Below, piece by piece: positions 5,408 to 8,506 of a stretch of 8,506 bases of DNA (the first letter of the stretch is position 1; every line of letters starts with the position of its first letter). The DNA is from Alphaproteobacteria bacterium (lineage in GTDB: Bacteria; Pseudomonadota; Alphaproteobacteria; Rs-D84). The notes under the pieces were generated by a model. It was not told where the DNA came from. It was given only the letters and a program-made list of their open reading frames with translations, and made no database searches. The translations under genes were made by a program, and so were the position numbers. The stretch covers positions 1 through 8,506 of the forward strand of contig JAGCOQ010000077.1 in the NCBI GenBank assembly GCA_017642625.1. Reading direction: 5' to 3'.

Positions 5408-8400
5408 ATGAGAAAGCTACGTTTTCTGCTTGTTTTGTTGTGTGTGTTTTTGGTGCCGTCAACATCGTTTGCGGAAAATCCAGCATGTGAGACTGTCTTA
5501 AAGTATACGTCGTGTGTTTCGGGGCGGTATCTGAAATACAACGGTTCTTGCGATAGCAGCAGTCCACACGTCGGCAACGAATGTGCATCATGTCCGTCCG
5601 GTTGTACCTGTGCCGGTGGCACTGCTTGTCCGGTTTGCCAAACCACTGTCACCATCACGTTCAGGGGCGGCAGCAATTCAATGACGCAAACATGTACATC
5701 GGGTTCGTCGGTCACATTAAAGGCCGTGTCCAATATGACCAGTCCCGTCAGTTCAACATATGGTTGGTCGTTTGATGGTTGGGCGACGGCTGCTGGGCCG
5801 ACAACAGCAGTGTATGATGATGGCGAAAGCATAACCTGCCCAAGTTCTAATACAACCCTGTATGGTGTATGGAGTAGAACTGTTGATCTTTACTATTATG
5901 GCAGTGCCAGTGCAACTGCGTTATCTAATACAAAACGAACGCAGTATTATCGTAACACCAGCACAACTGCAGCCAGTCCGACCTCTGTTACCAGTGTGGC
6001 TCTTACAAACAGCACATATGGATGGGCACCACTTGGGTGGCGGTATGATAGTGCACCGGCTTCTGGTGTGGACGTATCCCAGACAGGATCATCGACCACG
6101 TCATTGACCCCACCGGCTGATGGAGAGGCCGCTGCTTATGCTTTTTATTCGCGAACCCCTCAAATTGCTTATGATGCCAATGGTGGCGAAGATAGTATGA
6201 ACAATTCTGATTGTAATTCGGTTCAATATTACAATGCTGGTGGAAATGCCACTACTGATATAGAGTGCACTTTGCAAGATAATGGTTTCCCTGCACGTAG
6301 TGGTTATGATTTCAATGGATGGCGGATGGGATCGCCATCGGGTACGCATTATGACGAAGGGGAAGAGGTTACATTTCCATACTCAAGTTGGACCAGTTCT
6401 AAGACGTATACCGCCTATGCGGACTGGGTATCAACAGGTGTGACAATTACGATAGATAAAAATGGTGGTACTGGTTCGTTGTCAATTGTTACCGTTTCTG
6501 GCGACACCCCGACTGTTAACAGTAACAGTGGTACGAGTGATGCAACGGTGACCTGTACTCCGGGTGCTGTATTCCGTGTTTCTGGGGTATCTAAAAGCAA
6601 TGCTACTTATGATGGTTTATCAACATCTTCATCGGGAAGTGGCAATTCGACAATAACATGTCCATCGTCATCTGGTTCTACATATTACATGATTTGGTCT
6701 TGTGATGCTGGTTATTACTATAACAGTGGAACCTGTACGGCATGTGCCAAGGGAACATATAAAACGTCTGCTGGAAACGCGACGTCTTGTACCACGGCAT
6801 CTAGTGGATATTACGTAGATACAACGGCGGCAACAAGTCAAACCCAATGTCCGTCTGGATATCGCAGTGGTTCGGATAGTCCGCGTAATGCCATTACAGA
6901 TTGTTATACCGACAGTTGTACCGTGGCCTGTTCTGGTAACGATACATCGTCTTGTCCAGCGCATTCGACATGTACATATAATACCAGTTATACTACATCC
7001 GGCACTAAAAAATATTATAATGGTTCGTGTAACGCGTCGTCCAGTTTGTGCCCAGTGGCCAGTTACACATGCGCGGCGGGGTACTACAAGACCAGTTCTG
7101 GTTGTTCGCCATGTGCCAAGGGGACATATAAAGCGTCTGCTGGGAACGCGACGTCTTGTACCACGGCGGATGCGGGATATTACGTAAATACAACGGCGGC
7201 AACAAGTCAAACCCAATGTCCGTCTGGATATCGCAGTGGATCCGATAACGGTCGTGATGACATCACAGATTGTTATACCGACAGTTGTACCGTGGCCTGT
7301 TCTGGTAACGATACATCGTCATGTCCATCACATGCGACATGTACATATAATACCAGTTATACTACATCCGGCACTAAAAAATATTATAATGGTTCGTGTA
7401 ATGTGTCAGCCAGTTTGTGCCCGGTGGCCACTGTCAGCTGTAGTTCGGGTTATTACCTTACGAACAATAACGAATGCGACAGTTGCCCATCTGGATGCAC
7501 ATGTGCGGGTGGAACGTCACAGCCCGATTGTCCGGTGTCGTGCGATGCCAATGAATATCTTGAAAACAACGAATGTCATGATTGTCCATCTGAATTTCCA
7601 TATTCCGAAGGTGGAACACATAATATTGCGTGGTGTTATCGTGATTGTGTTGCATCTGATGTGACTGGTGCTGCGACGGTGCAATCTGGTGGTAAACGTT
7701 ATTCCGATAACAATGGTAATACCTGCAGGGCGGCATCATGTAATTCAGGGTATTATTATAACAGCAGTAGCGGCAGTTGCACGCTATGTTCAACGGTGAA
7801 TAATACCACGTCCCAACAATCTGGGACGGACACAACAAGTACATCAACTTGTCCGGACGGATCAACAATCAAGGCAAATGCCACAGCGACAAGCCAACCA
7901 TATACGAGAACATGTAATGGTAAATATACCGGTGGTGCCGGTGGTACCAGTGGCAGCAGTGCATGTACCGGGTGCAGTTCATATGGTTCAAAATCATATG
8001 GAACATGTTGTGCGACATCGTGTTCAAATGGCTATCATGTGGAAAATTGCGCATGTGTCCAAGATGCACCAACATCATGCCCGGACGGTCAATACCTTAA
8101 CGGCAATACATGTTCAAATTGTACCGGGTTACCGAATAATGCCACTTGGACTGGTTCTGGAACAACGGCAACAAATTGCCCATGGCAATGTGATGCAAAT
8201 TATTATAAAAGCGGTTCATCGTGTGTTGCGTGTAATGTATCGTTTTCTAATTCGTGCAATGTGACAAATGGTACCGGAACACAAACATGCTATCACACAA
8301 GTAGCCCCGCCGGTTCAACATCATCATCCGCCTGCACGGGGACAGCAAATTGCGGTTCGTGTTGCGCGACTACATGCACATCCGGCTATCATGTGGAAAA

Positions 8401-8506
8401 TTGCGCATGTGTCCAAGATGCACCAACATCATGCCCGGACGGTCAATACCTTAACGGCAATACATGTTCAAATTGTACCGGGTTACCGAATAATGCCACT
8501 TGGACC
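5408..8506 (+). CDS. Large secreted cysteine-rich repeat protein with InlB-like repeats (3' end beyond window)
   Basis: One frame is open for 1033 codons from ATG 5408 to the window edge with no stop; I translated it in full. GGGGAAAGGG directly before the ATG supplies the ribosome site. Residues 1-22 are a clear Sec signal peptide (MRK, hydrophobic core, SFA then ENP). Residues 36-78 hold a C-x-x-G-R-Y-L module and a CPSGCTCAGGT knot. Residues about 81-155, 159-247, 252-340 and 345-430 are four repeats resembling InlB/Listeria-Bacteroides B-repeats. The third is clearest (YDANGG, then GYDFNGW and YAD W); the second and fourth are diverged. From 432 on, 67 cysteines occur in 602 residues, as modules reading C-x-x-G-Y-Y, 4-7 residues, C-x-x-C. 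Some carry CAKGTYKTSAGNATSC stretches like ephrin-receptor-like GCC2/GCC3 repeats. The rest is rich in Ser, Thr, Asn and Gly. It is probably an exported surface or extracellular protein stabilised by disulfides, perhaps an adhesin; the function is unknown. No catalytic motif or anchor is visible within the window. Confidence 0.85.
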   Translation, partial: MRKLRFLLVLLCVFLVPSTSFAENPACETVLKYTSCVSGRYLKYNGSCDSSSPHVGNECASCPSGCTCAGGTACPVCQTTVTITFRGGSNSMTQTCTSGSSVTLKAVSNMTSPVSSTYGWSFDGWATAAGPTTAVYDDGESITCPSSNTTLYGVWSRTVDLYYYGSASATALSNTKRTQYYRNTSTTAASPTSVTSVALTNSTYGWAPLGWRYDSAPASGVDVSQTGSSTTSLTPPADGEAAAYAFYSRTPQIAYDANGGEDSMNNSDCNSVQYYNAGGNATTDIECTLQDNGFPARSGYDFNGWRMGSPSGTHYDEGEEVTFPYSSWTSSKTYTAYADWVSTGVTITIDKNGGTGSLSIVTVSGDTPTVNSNSGTSDATVTCTPGAVFRVSGVSKSNATYDGLSTSSSGSGNSTITCPSSSGSTYYMIWSCDAGYYYNSGTCTACAKGTYKTSAGNATSCTTASSGYYVDTTAATSQTQCPSGYRSGSDSPRNAITDCYTDSCTVACSGNDTSSCPAHSTCTYNTSYTTSGTKKYYNGSCNASSSLCPVASYTCAAGYYKTSSGCSPCAKGTYKASAGNATSCTTADAGYYVNTTAATSQTQCPSGYRSGSDNGRDDITDCYTDSCTVACSGNDTSSCPSHATCTYNTSYTTSGTKKYYNGSCNVSASLCPVATVSCSSGYYLTNNNECDSCPSGCTCAGGTSQPDCPVSCDANEYLENNECHDCPSEFPYSEGGTHNIAWCYRDCVASDVTGAATVQSGGKRYSDNNGNTCRAASCNSGYYYNSSSGSCTLCSTVNNTTSQQSGTDTTSTSTCPDGSTIKANATATSQPYTRTCNGKYTGGAGGTSGSSACTGCSSYGSKSYGTCCATSCSNGYHVENCACVQDAPTSCPDGQYLNGNTCSNCTGLPNNATWTGSGTTATNCPWQCDANYYKSGSSCVACNVSFSNSCNVTNGTGTQTCYHTSSPAGSTSSSACTGTANCGSCCATTCTSGYHVENCACVQDAPTSCPDGQYLNGNTCSNCTGLPNNATWT
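6701..7438 (+). repeat. Tandem pair of 369-bp repeats inside the cysteine-rich gene
   Basis: Unit 1 (6701-7069) and unit 2 (7070-7438) are each exactly 123 codons and encode the same cysteine-rich module. Both run from a CxAGYY start through CAKGTYK, TTAATSQTQCPSGYRSGSD, DCYTDSCTVACSGND and CTYNTSYTTSGTKKYYNGSC. By hand alignment the core (6741-7061 against 7110-7430) has 29 differences in 321 bp, about 91% identity with no gaps. The first 40 bp of each unit are much more diverged in DNA though still similar in protein. Most changes cluster in two short patches. Confidence 0.93.
8030..8505 (+). repeat. Exact 122-bp direct repeat, 354-bp spacing, in the cysteine-rich gene
   Basis: Bases 8030-8151 and 8384-8505 are identical at every position. 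The last window base (8506) differs from its partner 8152, but silently. The spacing of 354 bp is 118 codons, so both copies encode the same 41 residues (GYHVENCACVQDAP, then CPDGQYLNGNTCSNC). Upstream of each copy the protein is similar but the DNA is diverged (TCCATSCSN against SCCATTCTS; SSACTG in both). The second copy meets the window edge, so the array may continue. Confidence 0.95.

Noticed and set aside
6668..7216. 182-codon - strand frame, Arg- and Cys-rich, in the repeat region
   Set aside because: It is antisense to the 1033-codon secreted protein. Its apparent repeats simply mirror the + strand tandem units.
7236..8264. Two + strand frames (7236-7664 and 7878-8264) in a different phase
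   Set aside because: They overlap the long frame from 5408, which has a signal peptide and consistent cysteine modules. These shorter frames give His/Val/Met-rich strings repeating only because the DNA repeats.
6701..8506. Possible CRISPR array or other non-coding repeat array
   Set aside because: Repeats are 122-369 bp, multiples of three, and translate into conserved cysteine modules. There are no short palindromic repeats with unique spacers.

Overview
This window looks like the chromosome of a Gram-negative bacterium, most likely an alphaproteobacterium. That is inferred from an IHF-beta-like gene, a XerC-type recombinase ending in a typical AHPRA-like tail, and the general gene style. 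The large cysteine-rich secreted protein recalls reduced, host- or gut-associated alphaproteobacterial lineages, but this placement is a guess and no 16S or other marker is present. All convincing genes lie on the + strand.

Layout. Positions 1-108 hold the tail of an unidentified gene. A good sigma70-like promoter (125-153) precedes a two-gene operon. Its first gene is an IHF-beta-like DNA-bending protein (185-469). Its second is a 585-residue fusion of the two acetyl-CoA carboxylase carboxyltransferase subunits, AccD then AccA (483-2240). A strong hairpin terminator overlaps the accDA stop codon. After a 171-bp gap comes a second tight operon: tryptophanyl-tRNA synthetase (2436-3485), a membrane-anchored SIMPL/DUF541 protein (3506-4240), and a XerC-like tyrosine recombinase (4237-5157). 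The last two overlap by 4 bp. This half of the window is housekeeping in character: nucleoid and DNA topology, fatty-acid initiation, translation, envelope, and chromosome dimer resolution.

Positions 5158-5407 are non-coding, with two inverted repeats and a near-consensus promoter. From 5408 to the window end one reading frame stays open for 1033 codons and runs off the edge. It encodes a secreted protein with a signal peptide, a small cysteine knot, four repeats resembling InlB/Listeria-Bacteroides B-repeats (residues about 81-430), and then at least 600 residues of cysteine-rich modules (67 Cys). Those modules resemble ephrin-receptor-like/EGF-like repeats built on C-x-x-G-Y-Y...C-x-x-C. 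The DNA carries internal repeats in multiples of codons: a 369-bp tandem pair about 91% identical by eye, and an exact 122-bp repeat spaced 354 bp apart. The second copy of the exact repeat ends at the window edge, so more repeats probably follow.

The most interesting items are the open-ended repetitive cysteine-rich surface protein with homogenised repeats, and the AccD-AccA fusion lacking the AccA N-terminal helical region. I saw no CRISPR array, insertion sequence, tRNA or rRNA.
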